Shown: positions 18,368 to 26,421 of the stretch, one piece after another | Numbering within the stretch: position 1 is the first letter of the stretch | Layout: every line of letters starts with the position of its first letter | From: Stutzerimonas kunmingensis | Lineage (GTDB): Bacteria > Pseudomonadota > Gammaproteobacteria > Pseudomonadales > Pseudomonadaceae | DNA length: 64,000 nucleotides | Direction: 5' to 3' | Assembly (NCBI RefSeq): GCF_021432085.1 | Contig: NZ_CP090366.1 | Location: 3,844,001 to 3,908,000 of the forward strand | Made by a program: the position numbers and the translations under genes | The notes under the pieces: model-generated | The model's input: the letters and a program-made list of their open reading frames with translations, nothing else | The model's database searches: none | What the model was told of the DNA's origin: nothing

Positions 18368-21300
18368 CTACGCCGCCGGCTGGAACAGCCGTACGCTCTG
18401 TACCTCGTCGCCTTTGGCCAGCTGCTCGCGGAGCAACTTCTCCTGCTGGCGGGCCTTGGCGATGGAACGCTCCTTCACCGGGCCGTAGCCGCGGATCTGT
18501 TCCGGCAGCGCGGCGATGGCCACGGCGGTGCGGTAGTTGGTCGGCTTGAGCTGGGCCAGCAGCTCGTCCACGGTCTTCTCGTACTCGCTGATCAGCTGCC
18601 GCTCGACGCGGCGGTCGTGGCCATAGCCGAACGGATCGAGCGGTGTGCCACGCAGGAAGCGGAACTTGGCCAGCACGCCGAACACATTGAGCACCCACGG
18701 CCCCAGCTCGCGCTTGCGCGGCTCGCCGGTGACGGCGTCACGCTTGGCCAGCCAGGCCGGGGCGAGGTGGAACTGCAGCTTGTAGTCGCCCTCGAACTGC
18801 GCCTCGAGCTGCTGGCGGAATTCCGGCTCGCTGTAGAGGCGCGCCACCTCGTACTCATCCTTGTAGGCCAGGAGCTTGAAGTAGTAGCGGGCGACGGCCT
18901 TGGACAGCGCCAGATCGTCCGCGCTATCGGCATCGCGCACGCGCTCGACCAGCTGGCGATAGCGGCGCGCCAGCCCGGCGTTCTGGTAGCGGGTAAGGAA
19001 ATCCACGCGCCACTCGACGATCTCTTCCAGGGTCTTGCAGATCGGCTCCGCTATTTCGGCCGGACGAGCCAGCTGTTCGACTGCTTCACGCTCTAGCACG
19101 GCACGGCGGCCCCAGCGGAAGGCCTGCAGATTCAGCTTGGCGGCAACGCCATTGAGTTCGATGGCCTTCTCGATGGCCTCCGCGCTGATCGGCAGCAGCC
19201 CCTGCTGATAGGCAAAGCCGAGCAGGAACAGGTTGGTGGCGATGCTGTCGCCCAAGAGCCGCGTGGCCAGGCGGGTGGCATCGACGAAGTGGGTCTTCTC
19301 GGCGCCGACCGCGTCGCTGATCGCCTGGCGCATGGCCGCGCCGGGCACCTGGGCGTCCGGGTTGCGAGTGAACTCGGCGGTGGCGGACTCGTGGCTGTTC
19401 ACCACGGCATTGCTGATCTGCTCGTTGAGGCGGGTCAGTGACTCGTCGCCCGCCGCGACAATCAGGTCGCAGCCGAGCAGCAGGTCGGCTTCACCGGCGG
19501 CGATACGCACCGCGTAGATGTCGCTCTGCTTAGCGGCGATGCGCACGTGGGTGGTCACCGGGCCGAATTTCTGCGCCAGACCGGCCTGGTCGAGCACGGT
19601 GCAGCCCTTGCCTTCCAGATGCGCGGCCATGCCGAGCAGCGCGCCAAGGGTAGTCACACCGCTGCCGCCGACACCCGGAATCAGCACGTTCCATGGGCGA
19701 TCCAGCGTTGGGTGCTGAGGCTCGGGCAATGTCGCCGCCTCGATACCGCCGGCTACGGCTTCGGGCTTACGCAACCCGCCACCATGCACGGTGACGAAGC
19801 TCGGACAGAAGCCCTCGACGCAGGAAAAGTCCTTGTTGCAGGCGTTCTGATCGATCTCGCGCTTGCGCCCCAGTTCGGTTTCCAGCGGCAACACGGCGAG
19901 GCAGTTGGACTTCTCACCGCAATCGCCGCAACCCTCGCACACCGCCGGATTGATGAAGGCGCGCTTGGCCGGGTCTTCCAGCTTGCCGCGCTTGCGCCGA
20001 CGACGCTTCTCGGTGGCACAGGTCTGGTCATAGATGATCACCGAGACGCCCTTGAATTCGCGCAGCTCGCGCTGCACCGCATCCAGTTCGCGGCGGTGAT
20101 GGAAGCTGGTGATCGGCGCGAAAGTATCGCGGGTCGGGTACTTGTCCGGCTCGTCGCTGACCAGGGCAATGCGCTTGACGCCCTCGTGGAAGATCTGCCG
20201 ACTGAGCTGATCGACGCGCAGCTCGCCGTCGATGGGCTGGCCACCCGTCATGGCCACGGCATCGTTGTAGAGAATCTTGAAGGTGATGTTTACGCCGGCT
20301 GCCACTGCCGCACGCACCGCGAGGCTGCCGGAGTGGAAATAGGTGCCGTCACCGAGGTTCTGGAACATGTGCGGGGTGTCGGTGAACGGCGCCTGGCCGA
20401 TCCAGTTGACGCCCTCGCCGCCCATCTGGGTAAAGGTCTCGGTGCGCCGGTCCATCCACTGCACCATGTAGTGACAGCCGATACCGGCCGAGGCGCGGCT
20501 GCCCTCGGGCACCTTGGTGGAGGTGTTGTGCGGGCAGCCGGAGCAGTAGTGCGGCGTGCGCACGGTGCTGTAGCTGCGCGCGGCCAGAGCCTTTTCCTTG
20601 GCGGCAAGGAAGGCCAACCGCGCCTGGATGCTGTCGCTGGTGTAGATCGGCGCGAGGCGCTTGGCGATCACCCGGGCGATCATCGCCGGGGTCAGCTCGG
20701 AGAGATTCGGCAGCAGCGAATTGCCGTGCTCGTCGAATTCGCCGACCACCCGCGGACGCTTGCTGACCGGCCAGTTGTAGAGCTGCCCGGTGAGCTGGTC
20801 CTCGATGATGCTGCGCTTTTCCTCGACCACCAGAATCTCGTCCAGCCCCTGGGCGAACTCGTGCACCGAGACCGGCTCCAGCGGCCAGCTCATGCCGACC
20901 TTGAGCACGCGCAGGCCGACCGAGGCGCACAGCGCTTCGTCCAGGCCGAGGTCGTCCAGCGCCTGGCGCACGTCGAGATAGGACTTGCCGGTGGTGATGA
21001 TGCCCATGCGCGGATTCGGCGAATCAAGCATCACCCGGTTCAGGTTGTTGGCACGGGCGAAGGCCCGCGCGGCGTAGATCTTGTACAGGTTGAGGCGCTT
21101 TTCCTGAGCCAGCGGCGGGTCCGGCCAGCGGATGTGCACGCCGTCGTCGGGCAGTTCGAAATCTTCCGGGATGCGCGTCTGCATGCGCAGCGGATCGACT
21201 TCCACCACGGCGGAAGAATCGACGTTCTCGGCGATGGTCTTCAGCGCCACCCAGCAGCCGGAGTAGCGCGACAGCTCCCAGCCGATGATGCCGTAGTCGA

Positions 21301-21838
21301 GGATTTCCTGAACGTTCGCCGGATTCAGCACCGGAATCGAGGCGGCGATGAAGGCATGCTCGCTCTGGTGCGGCAGCGTCGAGGATTTGCAGCCGTGGTC
21401 GTCACCCGCCAGCAACAGCACGCCGCCGTTGGGCGACACACCCGCCGCATTCGCATGCTTGAACACGTCGCCGGCACGGTCGACGCCCGGCCCCTTGCCG
21501 TACCACATGGCGAACACGCCGTCGTACTTGGCGCCGGGGAACAGGTTGGTCTGCTGGCTGCCCCACACCGCGGTGGCGGCCAACTCTTCGTTGACGCCGG
21601 GCTGAAAGTGGATGGCGTGTTGCTTGAGGTAGTCGCGGGCTTCCCAGAGGCTCTTGTCCAGCCCGCCCAGTGGCGAGCCGCGATAGCCGGAGATGAAGCC
21701 ACCGGTATTCAAACCACGGGCCTGATCACGCTGATGCTGCAGCATCGGCAAGCGGGTCAGCGCCTGGGTGCCGGTGAGGTACAGATGACCGGTAGCAAGC
21801 CGGTACTTGTCGTCCAGACGGATCTCGGCCAGAGACAT
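18368..21838 (-). CDS. Indolepyruvate ferredoxin oxidoreductase family protein (fused subunits)
   Basis: An 1156-residue enzyme joining the IorA-like and IorB-like parts in one chain. It should decarboxylate aryl or branched 2-oxo acids to acyl-CoA with reduction of ferredoxin. An N-terminal pyrimidine-binding half is followed by the thiamine-diphosphate domain (GCPHNTSTKVPEG, GGEGVNWIGQAPF, YNDAVAMTGGQP). A cysteine-rich iron-sulphur stretch (CEGCGDCGEKSNC, then CNKDF and CVEGFC) precedes the gamma-like domain starting near PGVGGSGVTTLG. It is first in an operon with a dehydrogenase and a symporter, and divergent from an Lrp regulator. A CA motif precedes the ribosome site. Confidence 0.92.
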   Translation of the reverse strand: MSLAEIRLDDKYRLATGHLYLTGTQALTRLPMLQHQRDQARGLNTGGFISGYRGSPLGGLDKSLWEARDYLKQHAIHFQPGVNEELAATAVWGSQQTNLFPGAKYDGVFAMWYGKGPGVDRAGDVFKHANAAGVSPNGGVLLLAGDDHGCKSSTLPHQSEHAFIAASIPVLNPANVQEILDYGIIGWELSRYSGCWVALKTIAENVDSSAVVEVDPLRMQTRIPEDFELPDDGVHIRWPDPPLAQEKRLNLYKIYAARAFARANNLNRVMLDSPNPRMGIITTGKSYLDVRQALDDLGLDEALCASVGLRVLKVGMSWPLEPVSVHEFAQGLDEILVVEEKRSIIEDQLTGQLYNWPVSKRPRVVGEFDEHGNSLLPNLSELTPAMIARVIAKRLAPIYTSDSIQARLAFLAAKEKALAARSYSTVRTPHYCSGCPHNTSTKVPEGSRASAGIGCHYMVQWMDRRTETFTQMGGEGVNWIGQAPFTDTPHMFQNLGDGTYFHSGSLAVRAAVAAGVNITFKILYNDAVAMTGGQPIDGELRVDQLSRQIFHEGVKRIALVSDEPDKYPTRDTFAPITSFHHRRELDAVQRELREFKGVSVIIYDQTCATEKRRRRKRGKLEDPAKRAFINPAVCEGCGDCGEKSNCLAVLPLETELGRKREIDQNACNKDFSCVEGFCPSFVTVHGGGLRKPEAVAGGIEAATLPEPQHPTLDRPWNVLIPGVGGSGVTTLGALLGMAAHLEGKGCTVLDQAGLAQKFGPVTTHVRIAAKQSDIYAVRIAAGEADLLLGCDLIVAAGDESLTRLNEQISNAVVNSHESATAEFTRNPDAQVPGAAMRQAISDAVGAEKTHFVDATRLATRLLGDSIATNLFLLGFAYQQGLLPISAEAIEKAIELNGVAAKLNLQAFRWGRRAVLEREAVEQLARPAEIAEPICKTLEEIVEWRVDFLTRYQNAGLARRYRQLVERVRDADSADDLALSKAVARYYFKLLAYKDEYEVARLYSEPEFRQQLEAQFEGDYKLQFHLAPAWLAKRDAVTGEPRKRELGPWVLNVFGVLAKFRFLRGTPLDPFGYGHDRRVERQLISEYEKTVDELLAQLKPTNYRTAVAIAALPEQIRGYGPVKERSIAKARQQEKLLREQLAKGDEVQSVRLFQPAA

Positions 21839-21852
21839 GGGGCGCTCCTAAT

Positions 21853-21860
21853 TTGTTGTT
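21853..21860 (-). promoter_or_regulatory. CA motif (AACAACAA) before the oxidoreductase gene
   Basis: A perfect AANAANAA element on the mRNA strand followed by the TTAGGAGC ribosome site, 14 nt from the ATG. Confidence 0.65.
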
Positions 21861-21905
21861 ATCGGAGTCAGGGCAGCGTTGTTCGCTACCCGCCTGACGC
21901 AGTCA

Positions 21906-21932
21906 TGGAGAAACCGCACGGTTGTTTCTCCA
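21906..21932. promoter_or_regulatory. 9-bp inverted repeat in the divergent promoter region
   Basis: Perfect arms TGGAGAAAC and GTTTCTCCA around a 9-nt centre, in the 241-bp space between the oxidoreductase gene and the Lrp-type gene. It is a plausible operator, or a transcript hairpin. Confidence 0.45.
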
Positions 21933-22008
21933 CGCCGGCAATCGGCAGGGGATCACCCCACCGTCGCGTGTCGATTAACAGTCTGGCCGTGACGAAGAGA
22001 GATTTTCT

Positions 22009-22027
22009 TTCTACTTTTGCGGTAGAA
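22009..22027. promoter_or_regulatory. 6-bp inverted repeat near the Lrp-type gene start
   Basis: Perfect arms TTCTAC and GTAGAA around TTTTGCG, 53 bp upstream of the regulator ATG in an AT-rich stretch. It is a candidate autoregulatory site for the Lrp-type protein. Confidence 0.4.
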
Positions 22028-22055
22028 CAGCGCTTCTGTGCATGACCCATTCGCT

Positions 22056-22066
22056 AACAACAAGAA
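22056..22066 (+). promoter_or_regulatory. Overlapping CA motifs (AACAACAA, AACAAGAA) before the Lrp-type gene
   Basis: Two overlapping AANAANAA matches lie 14-24 nt upstream of the ATG at 22080. The regulator itself may therefore be under Hfq/Crc control like its target operon. Confidence 0.6.
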
Positions 22067-22079
22067 AACAGGCACGACC

Positions 22080-22550
22080 ATGCAGACTTCGCCCCTAAGC
22101 AGCATCGATCGCAAGATCCTCCTGCTTCTGCAACACAACGCCGACCTCTCCGCAGCGGAAATCGCCGAGAAGGTCGAACTGTCGCAATCGCCCTGCTGGC
22201 GACGCATCCACCGCATGCAGGAGGAAGGGCTGATCGAGCGCAAGGTCGCCCTGCTCAATCCGAAGAAGCTCGGGCTGAACATGACGGTGTTCGTCAACAT
22301 CAAGCTCTCGGCCCACGGACGCAGCAACCTCGACGAGTTCGAGCGGGCGGTGGTGGGTTACCCCGAAGTGCTGGAGTGCCACACCATGGCTGGCGAGTCG
22401 GATTACCTGCTCAAGGTGGTGGCGCGCGACATCGACAGTTACGAACGCTTCCTGCGCGACCAGCTTTTGCAACGCCCCCACGTGCAGGAGGCGCACTCGC
22501 ATATCGCCATGAGCGAGGTGAAGCGGACCACGGAGTTGCCGCTGGATTGA
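22080..22550 (+). CDS. Lrp/AsnC family transcriptional regulator
   Basis: A 156-residue regulator with an N-terminal helix-turn-helix (SSIDRKILLLLQHNADLSAA, then KVELSQSPCWRRIHRM) and a C-terminal RAM ligand-binding domain (VLECHTMAGESDYLLKVVA). It is divergent from the oxidoreductase/dehydrogenase/symporter operon, the usual place for an amino-acid-responsive activator of that operon. The open frame extends to 22038, but the ATG at 22080 gives the normal family length. Confidence 0.92.
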   Translation: MQTSPLSSIDRKILLLLQHNADLSAAEIAEKVELSQSPCWRRIHRMQEEGLIERKVALLNPKKLGLNMTVFVNIKLSAHGRSNLDEFERAVVGYPEVLECHTMAGESDYLLKVVARDIDSYERFLRDQLLQRPHVQEAHSHIAMSEVKRTTELPLD

Positions 22551-22576
22551 GCCTTCAGACCGGGTTCGCGGCGGGC

Positions 22577-22610
22577 GGTGGACAAGGCGAAGCCGTTATC
22601 CACCCTACGG
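22577..22610. repeat. REP palindrome, reverse orientation
   Basis: In reverse complement it reads GTAGGGTGGATAACGGC, TTC, then GCC and TTGTCCACC, an imperfect hairpin. With the next two copies it fills the 235-bp gap after the Lrp-type gene. Confidence 0.7.
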
Positions 22611-22638
22611 GCGAAGCAGCCGCACGAGGGAATGAAAG

Positions 22639-22763
22639 CGTAGGGTGGATAACGGCTAGAGCCTTTTCCACGGGTCCACCAAGATCGCCTCCGACACCGC
22701 CCCAGGTATCCGCATGCGTCGGGCCTGGTTACGGTGGATAAGGCTTCGCCGTTATACCCTACG
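22639..22763. repeat. REP pair in inverted orientation (REPIN)
   Basis: The left REP (22639-22672) reads CGTAGGGTGGATAACGGC, AGA, GCCTTTTCCACGG. The right REP (22732-22763) reads CGGTGGATAAGGCTTCG and CCGTTATACCCTACG. About 60 bp without a gene separate them. Confidence 0.7.
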
Positions 22764-22785
22764 CACCGACGCACCGCTTGCACTC

Positions 22786-23202
22786 CTACTCCTCCGGTAT
22801 CCCTTCCAGCCGCGTGCCCCGCCCAATTCCCCGCTCGGCGAACCAGCCCTGATCCATCTCCAGGGCAAAACGTGCCGGGCGCTGCGAACAACGAATCTGG
22901 GTATTGAACGGCTCCAGATCGATCACATCGACCAGAAGCCCGTCCTCATCGAAGAACGCCGCCGACAAGGGCAGCGGTGTGTCCTTCATCCACAGGCAGT
23001 GCCGGCGCACTTCGTCGAAACGAAACAGCATGCCGCTGTCGGCGGCGAGTTCACTGCGCCCCATCAGCCCGCGCTCGCGCTGGGCGACGGTTTGCGCGTA
23101 TTCGGCGTGCAGTTCATGTCCATCCAGGCGCAGCCGCAGCGGCTCATCCGCCTGGACGGTGCCTGCAAGCACCAGCAGTGACAGCAAAAGCGCAACAGGC
23201 AT
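22786..23202 (-). CDS. DUF192 family exported protein
   Basis: A 138-residue protein with a signal peptide (MPVALLLSLLVLAGTVQA, cleavage before DEPL) and a DUF192 domain. Family hallmarks are QRERGLMGR, MLFRF and LWMKDTPLPLSAAFFD. DUF192 proteins are small periplasmic or extracellular proteins of unsettled function. The start at 23202 follows GAGGAGGTTGG. It is divergent from the fatty-acid transporter gene. Confidence 0.88.
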   Translation of the reverse strand: MPVALLLSLLVLAGTVQADEPLRLRLDGHELHAEYAQTVAQRERGLMGRSELAADSGMLFRFDEVRRHCLWMKDTPLPLSAAFFDEDGLLVDVIDLEPFNTQIRCSQRPARFALEMDQGWFAERGIGRGTRLEGIPEE

Positions 23203-23308
23203 CGACCAACCTCCTCTAGCGCAGCGGGAACAGCCGGCCGCCGCCGCACTCATAAGCGAAGCGCCGCACCTGCGCGGCGACATAACGACAACAAGGGAGA
23301 ACCCCACC

Positions 23309-24649
23309 GTGCTCAACAGAATAACCGCCGCCAGCGTCTACCTGGTGCAACGCTTCCTCCCCTCGCCCTTCGTCTTCGCCATCCTGCTCACGCTGATCGT
23401 GCTGATCGCCGCCATGCTCAGCACCGGTCAGGGCCTGACGGCCATGGCCCAGCACTGGGGCAACGGCTTCTGGAACCTGCTGGCCTTCACCATGCAGATG
23501 TCGCTGATCCTGGTCACCGGCCATGCCCTGGCACGGGCGCCGGCAATCAATCGCCTGCTCGACCGCATGGCGCGCATCCCACAGTCGCCCGGGCAGGCCA
23601 TCATTCTGGTGACGCTGGTGGCGCTGGCCGGCTCCTGGATCAACTGGGGCTTTGGCCTGGTGATCGGCGCGGTGTTCGCCCGCGCGCTGGCGCGCCAGGT
23701 GCGCGGCGTTGACTATCCGCTGCTGGTGGCCTCGGCCTACTCCGGCTTCCTGATCTGGCACGGCGGCTTTTCCGGCTCGATTCCGCTGTCGCTGGCCAGC
23801 GGCGGCGCCGACCTGGAAAAGATGACCGGTGGCGCACTGACCGAGGCCATCGGCGTCGGCCAGACGCTGTTCGCCTCCTACAACCTGATCATCATCGCCG
23901 TGCTGGTGGTCGGCCTGCCGCTGCTGAACTGGGCCATGCAGCCGAAGACGCCGAAAGTGGTCGACCCGGCGCTGCTGGAAGAGCCCCAGCCGAGCGACAT
24001 CCCACGGGAAACCGCCACCCAGCGTTTGGACGACAGCCGCATCCTCGGCCTGATCATGGTCGCGCTGGCGGTGCTGTTCTTCTACCGGCACTTCAGCGAG
24101 AACGGCCTGGCGTTGAGCCTGAACATCGTGATCTCGATCTTTCTCTTCGCCGGCCTGCTGATGCATGGCACGCCGGAGCGCTACATGCGCGCCATCGAGG
24201 AGAGCATTCGCGGCATCGCCGGCATCGTCGTGCAGTTCCCCTTCTACGCCGGGATCATGGGGATGATGGTCGGCGCCAATGCGACCGGCGTATCGCTCGG
24301 CCGGCAGGTCACCGACACCTTCGTAACCTGGTCGACTACCGAGAGCTTCCCGGTGCTGGCCTTTCTCAGTGCCGGGCTGGTCAACGTCTTCGTGCCCTCC
24401 GGTGGCGGCCAGTGGGCAGTGCAGGGGCCGATCATGCTGCCGGCCGGCGCCGCGCTCGGCGTGGCACCGGAAGTCACGGCCATGGCCATTGCCTGGGGCG
24501 ATGCCTGGACCAACATGATCCAGCCGTTCTGGGCCCTGCCGCTACTGGGCATCGCCGGGCTCGGTGCCCGCGACATCATGGGCTACTGCCTGCTCTGCCT
24601 GGTGTTCTCCGGCGTGGTGATCGCTGGCGGGCTCTATTTCCTGACCTGA
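23309..24649 (+). CDS. Short-chain fatty acid transporter, AtoE family
   Basis: A 446-residue inner-membrane permease with about 11 hydrophobic segments, related to AtoE, which imports acetoacetate and butyrate-type acids. Motifs include NWGFGLVIGA, SGFLIWHGGFSGSIPL and NVFVPSGGGQWAVQGP. The frame is open far upstream, but a GTG at 23309 after AAGGGAGA gives the family N-terminus VLNRI. A near-match to the CA motif (GACAACAA) precedes it at 23287. It sits before the GntP-type permease and hydroxybutyrate dehydrogenase, suggesting joint use of ketone-body-like acids. Confidence 0.88.
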   Translation: MLNRITAASVYLVQRFLPSPFVFAILLTLIVLIAAMLSTGQGLTAMAQHWGNGFWNLLAFTMQMSLILVTGHALARAPAINRLLDRMARIPQSPGQAIILVTLVALAGSWINWGFGLVIGAVFARALARQVRGVDYPLLVASAYSGFLIWHGGFSGSIPLSLASGGADLEKMTGGALTEAIGVGQTLFASYNLIIIAVLVVGLPLLNWAMQPKTPKVVDPALLEEPQPSDIPRETATQRLDDSRILGLIMVALAVLFFYRHFSENGLALSLNIVISIFLFAGLLMHGTPERYMRAIEESIRGIAGIVVQFPFYAGIMGMMVGANATGVSLGRQVTDTFVTWSTTESFPVLAFLSAGLVNVFVPSGGGQWAVQGPIMLPAGAALGVAPEVTAMAIAWGDAWTNMIQPFWALPLLGIAGLGARDIMGYCLLCLVFSGVVIAGGLYFLT

Positions 24650-24658
24650 GGCCGGAGC

Positions 24659-24739
24659 ATTCCGGACGGCGACGCTGTCCGGAATACTGGACCGCACTGT
24701 CCAGCATGCAAGACACAAGCGCCGTCCAATGATCTGGAC
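24659..24739. promoter_or_regulatory. Cluster of GGAC/GTCC palindromes: candidate enhancer-binding sites
   Basis: Three dyads lie in 81 bp: ATTCCGGAC-N9-GTCCGGAAT (24659-24685), CTGGAC-N6-GTCCAG (24687-24704) and GTCCA-N6-TGGAC (24724-24739). They sit about 40-120 bp upstream of a -24/-12 promoter, where RpoN activators bind. The first hairpin could also end transcription of the transporter gene. Confidence 0.5.
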
Positions 24740-24779
24740 ACTCAAGATAAAGACGATGCAAATCAGCGAGTTGCGTATC

Positions 24780-24795
24780 TGGCACGGAACTCGCT
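24780..24795 (+). promoter_or_regulatory. RpoN (sigma-54) promoter for the hydroxybutyrate operon
   Basis: TGGCACG-N4-TCGCT matches the -24/-12 consensus TGGCACG-N4-TTGCT with one mismatch and exact spacing. The predicted transcript starts near 24806 and includes the CA motif at 24825. Confidence 0.72.
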
Positions 24796-24824
24796 AAATC
24801 ACCGTGCGGCCTGTCCGCAGCCGA

Positions 24825-24832
24825 AACAAGAA
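24825..24832 (+). promoter_or_regulatory. CA motif (AACAAGAA) in the GntP-type permease leader
   Basis: A perfect AANAANAA match followed by AAAACA and an ATG at 24838 that opens a 28-codon frame. It lies about 90 nt before the permease start. Confidence 0.5.
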
Positions 24833-24837
24833 AAACA

Positions 24838-24924
24838 ATGCGCCTGCCGTGCAGCAGCGAGTCCCCGAATGCCCTCGGCAGCGTTCGGTCGTGCCGCACG
24901 GGGCCAGGAGATCGTCCCCGATGA
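24838..24924 (+). CDS. Possible 28-residue leader peptide
   Basis: The ATG right after the CA motif opens a 28-codon frame whose TGA overlaps the permease ATG (ATGA). This geometry suggests translational coupling between a leader peptide and the permease. No Shine-Dalgarno is visible before this ATG and the peptide (Arg, Ser and Pro rich) is not recognised, so the frame may be accidental. Confidence 0.25.
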   Translation: MRLPCSSESPNALGSVRSCRTGPGDRPR

Positions 24925-26312
24925 GCGTCGTCATCGCCCTTGCTGCATTGGCTCTGCTGATGCTCGCCGCCTACCGCGGCTACAGCGTCATTCTGTTTGC
25001 TCCCATCGCCGCCATGGGTGCGGTGCTGCTCACCGACCCGTCCGCGGTGGCGCCGGCGTTCACCGGCATCTTCATGGAGAAGATGGTCGGCTTCATCAAG
25101 CTCTATTTCCCGGTATTCCTGCTCGGTGCGGTGTTCGGCAAGCTGATCGAAATGTCCGGCTTCTCGCGCTCCATCGTCGCCGCGGCGATCCGCCTGCTCG
25201 GCACCAGCCAGGCGATGCTGGTGATCGTGCTGGTCTGCGCACTGCTGACCTACGGCGGCGTGTCGCTGTTCGTCGTGGTGTTCGCGGTGTACCCGTTCGC
25301 CGCAGAGATGTTCCGCCAGAGCAACATGCCCAAGCGCCTGATCCCGGCGACCATCGCCCTCGGCGCATTCACCTTCACAATGACTGCCATTCCCGGCACG
25401 CCGCAGATCCAGAACATCATCCCCACCACCTTCTTCAACACCACCACCTGGGCGGCGCCCTGGCTCGGCCTGATCGGCACGATATTCGTGTTCGGCCTGG
25501 GCATGCTCTATCTCAAGTGGCAGCTCGGCAAGGCCATTGCCGCCGGCGAAGGCTACGGCACCAACCTGCGCAACGAGCCGGAGACGCCGGCCGATATCGC
25601 CCTGCCCAACCCCTGGCTGGCGCTGTCGCCGCTGATTCTGGTGCTGGTGGCCAACCTCCTGTTCACCCGCTGGATTCCCGAGTTCTACGGCACCAGCCAC
25701 AGCCTGCAGCTGCCCGGCATGAGCGCACCGCTGGTCACCGAGGTCGGCAAACTCACCGCGATCTGGGCGGTGGAGGCCGCGCTCCTGCTGGGCATCGCCC
25801 TGGTGCTGGCGACCAGCTTCGGCACCCTGCGCGGCAAGCTCGCCGAGGGCAGCCGCACGGCGGTCGGTGGTTCGCTGCTGGCGGCGATGAACACCGCATC
25901 GGAATTCGGTTTCGGCGCGGTGATCGCCTCACTGCCGGGCTTCATCGTGGTGGCCGATGCGCTCTCGGCGATCCCCAATCCGCTGCTCAACGAAGCCATC
26001 ACCGTCAACCTGCTGGCCGGCATCACCGGCTCGGCCTCCGGCGGCATGAGCATCGCCCTGGCGGCGATGGCCGACAGTTTCGTCGCTGCGGCGAATGCCG
26101 CGCAGATTCCGCTGGAAGTGCTGCACCGGGTTGCCTCGATGGCCTCCGGCGGGCTCGACACCCTGCCGCATAACGGCGCGGTAATCACCCTGCTGGCGGT
26201 CACCGGGCTGACCCATCGCGAATCCTACAAGGACATCTTCGCCATCACCCTGATCGCCACGGCCGCGGCCTTCTTCGTGATCGGCGTGTACTACGCTACC
26301 GGCATCGTCTGA
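24921..26312 (+). CDS. GntP family permease, probably for 3-hydroxybutyrate
   Basis: A 463-residue inner-membrane permease with about 12 hydrophobic segments. GntP-family features are the N-terminal ILFAPIAAMGAVL stretch, AIPGTPQIQNIIPT and a C-terminal region containing GITGSASGGMSIAL and GGLDTLPHNGAVITLL. Gluconate permeases are relatives, but the next gene encodes 3-hydroxybutyrate dehydrogenase, the same order as a Pseudomonas locus controlled by RpoN, so hydroxybutyrate uptake is inferred. The start at 24921 is preceded by CCAGGAG. Confidence 0.88.
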   Translation: MSVVIALAALALLMLAAYRGYSVILFAPIAAMGAVLLTDPSAVAPAFTGIFMEKMVGFIKLYFPVFLLGAVFGKLIEMSGFSRSIVAAAIRLLGTSQAMLVIVLVCALLTYGGVSLFVVVFAVYPFAAEMFRQSNMPKRLIPATIALGAFTFTMTAIPGTPQIQNIIPTTFFNTTTWAAPWLGLIGTIFVFGLGMLYLKWQLGKAIAAGEGYGTNLRNEPETPADIALPNPWLALSPLILVLVANLLFTRWIPEFYGTSHSLQLPGMSAPLVTEVGKLTAIWAVEAALLLGIALVLATSFGTLRGKLAEGSRTAVGGSLLAAMNTASEFGFGAVIASLPGFIVVADALSAIPNPLLNEAITVNLLAGITGSASGGMSIALAAMADSFVAAANAAQIPLEVLHRVASMASGGLDTLPHNGAVITLLAVTGLTHRESYKDIFAITLIATAAAFFVIGVYYATGIV

Positions 26313-26368
26313 TCGCGGCGCTTCGCCGATTTCGGCGAGCATCACGACATCTGCGATTGCCTTCCGAC

Positions 26369-26376
26369 AACAAGAA
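26369..26376 (+). promoter_or_regulatory. CA motif (AACAAGAA) upstream of hbdH
   Basis: A perfect AANAANAA match in the 109-bp gap between the permease gene and the dehydrogenase gene. It is about 45 nt before the ATG, farther than the other copies. Confidence 0.5.
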
Positions 26377-26421
26377 AAACGAGGCGCCGCCCAGCGCGGT
26401 CGCCGCCAAGCGGGAGAAACC

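Noticed and set aside
19547..22045. 832-residue open frame antisense to the indolepyruvate oxidoreductase gene
   Set aside because: The opposite strand encodes unmistakable thiamine-diphosphate and iron-sulphur motifs; the antisense product has none.
22904..23308. Upstream extension of the AtoE-type transporter frame by 135 codons
   Set aside because: It runs antisense through the DUF192 gene and lacks membrane or signal features; a GTG with a ribosome site at 23309 fits the family start.
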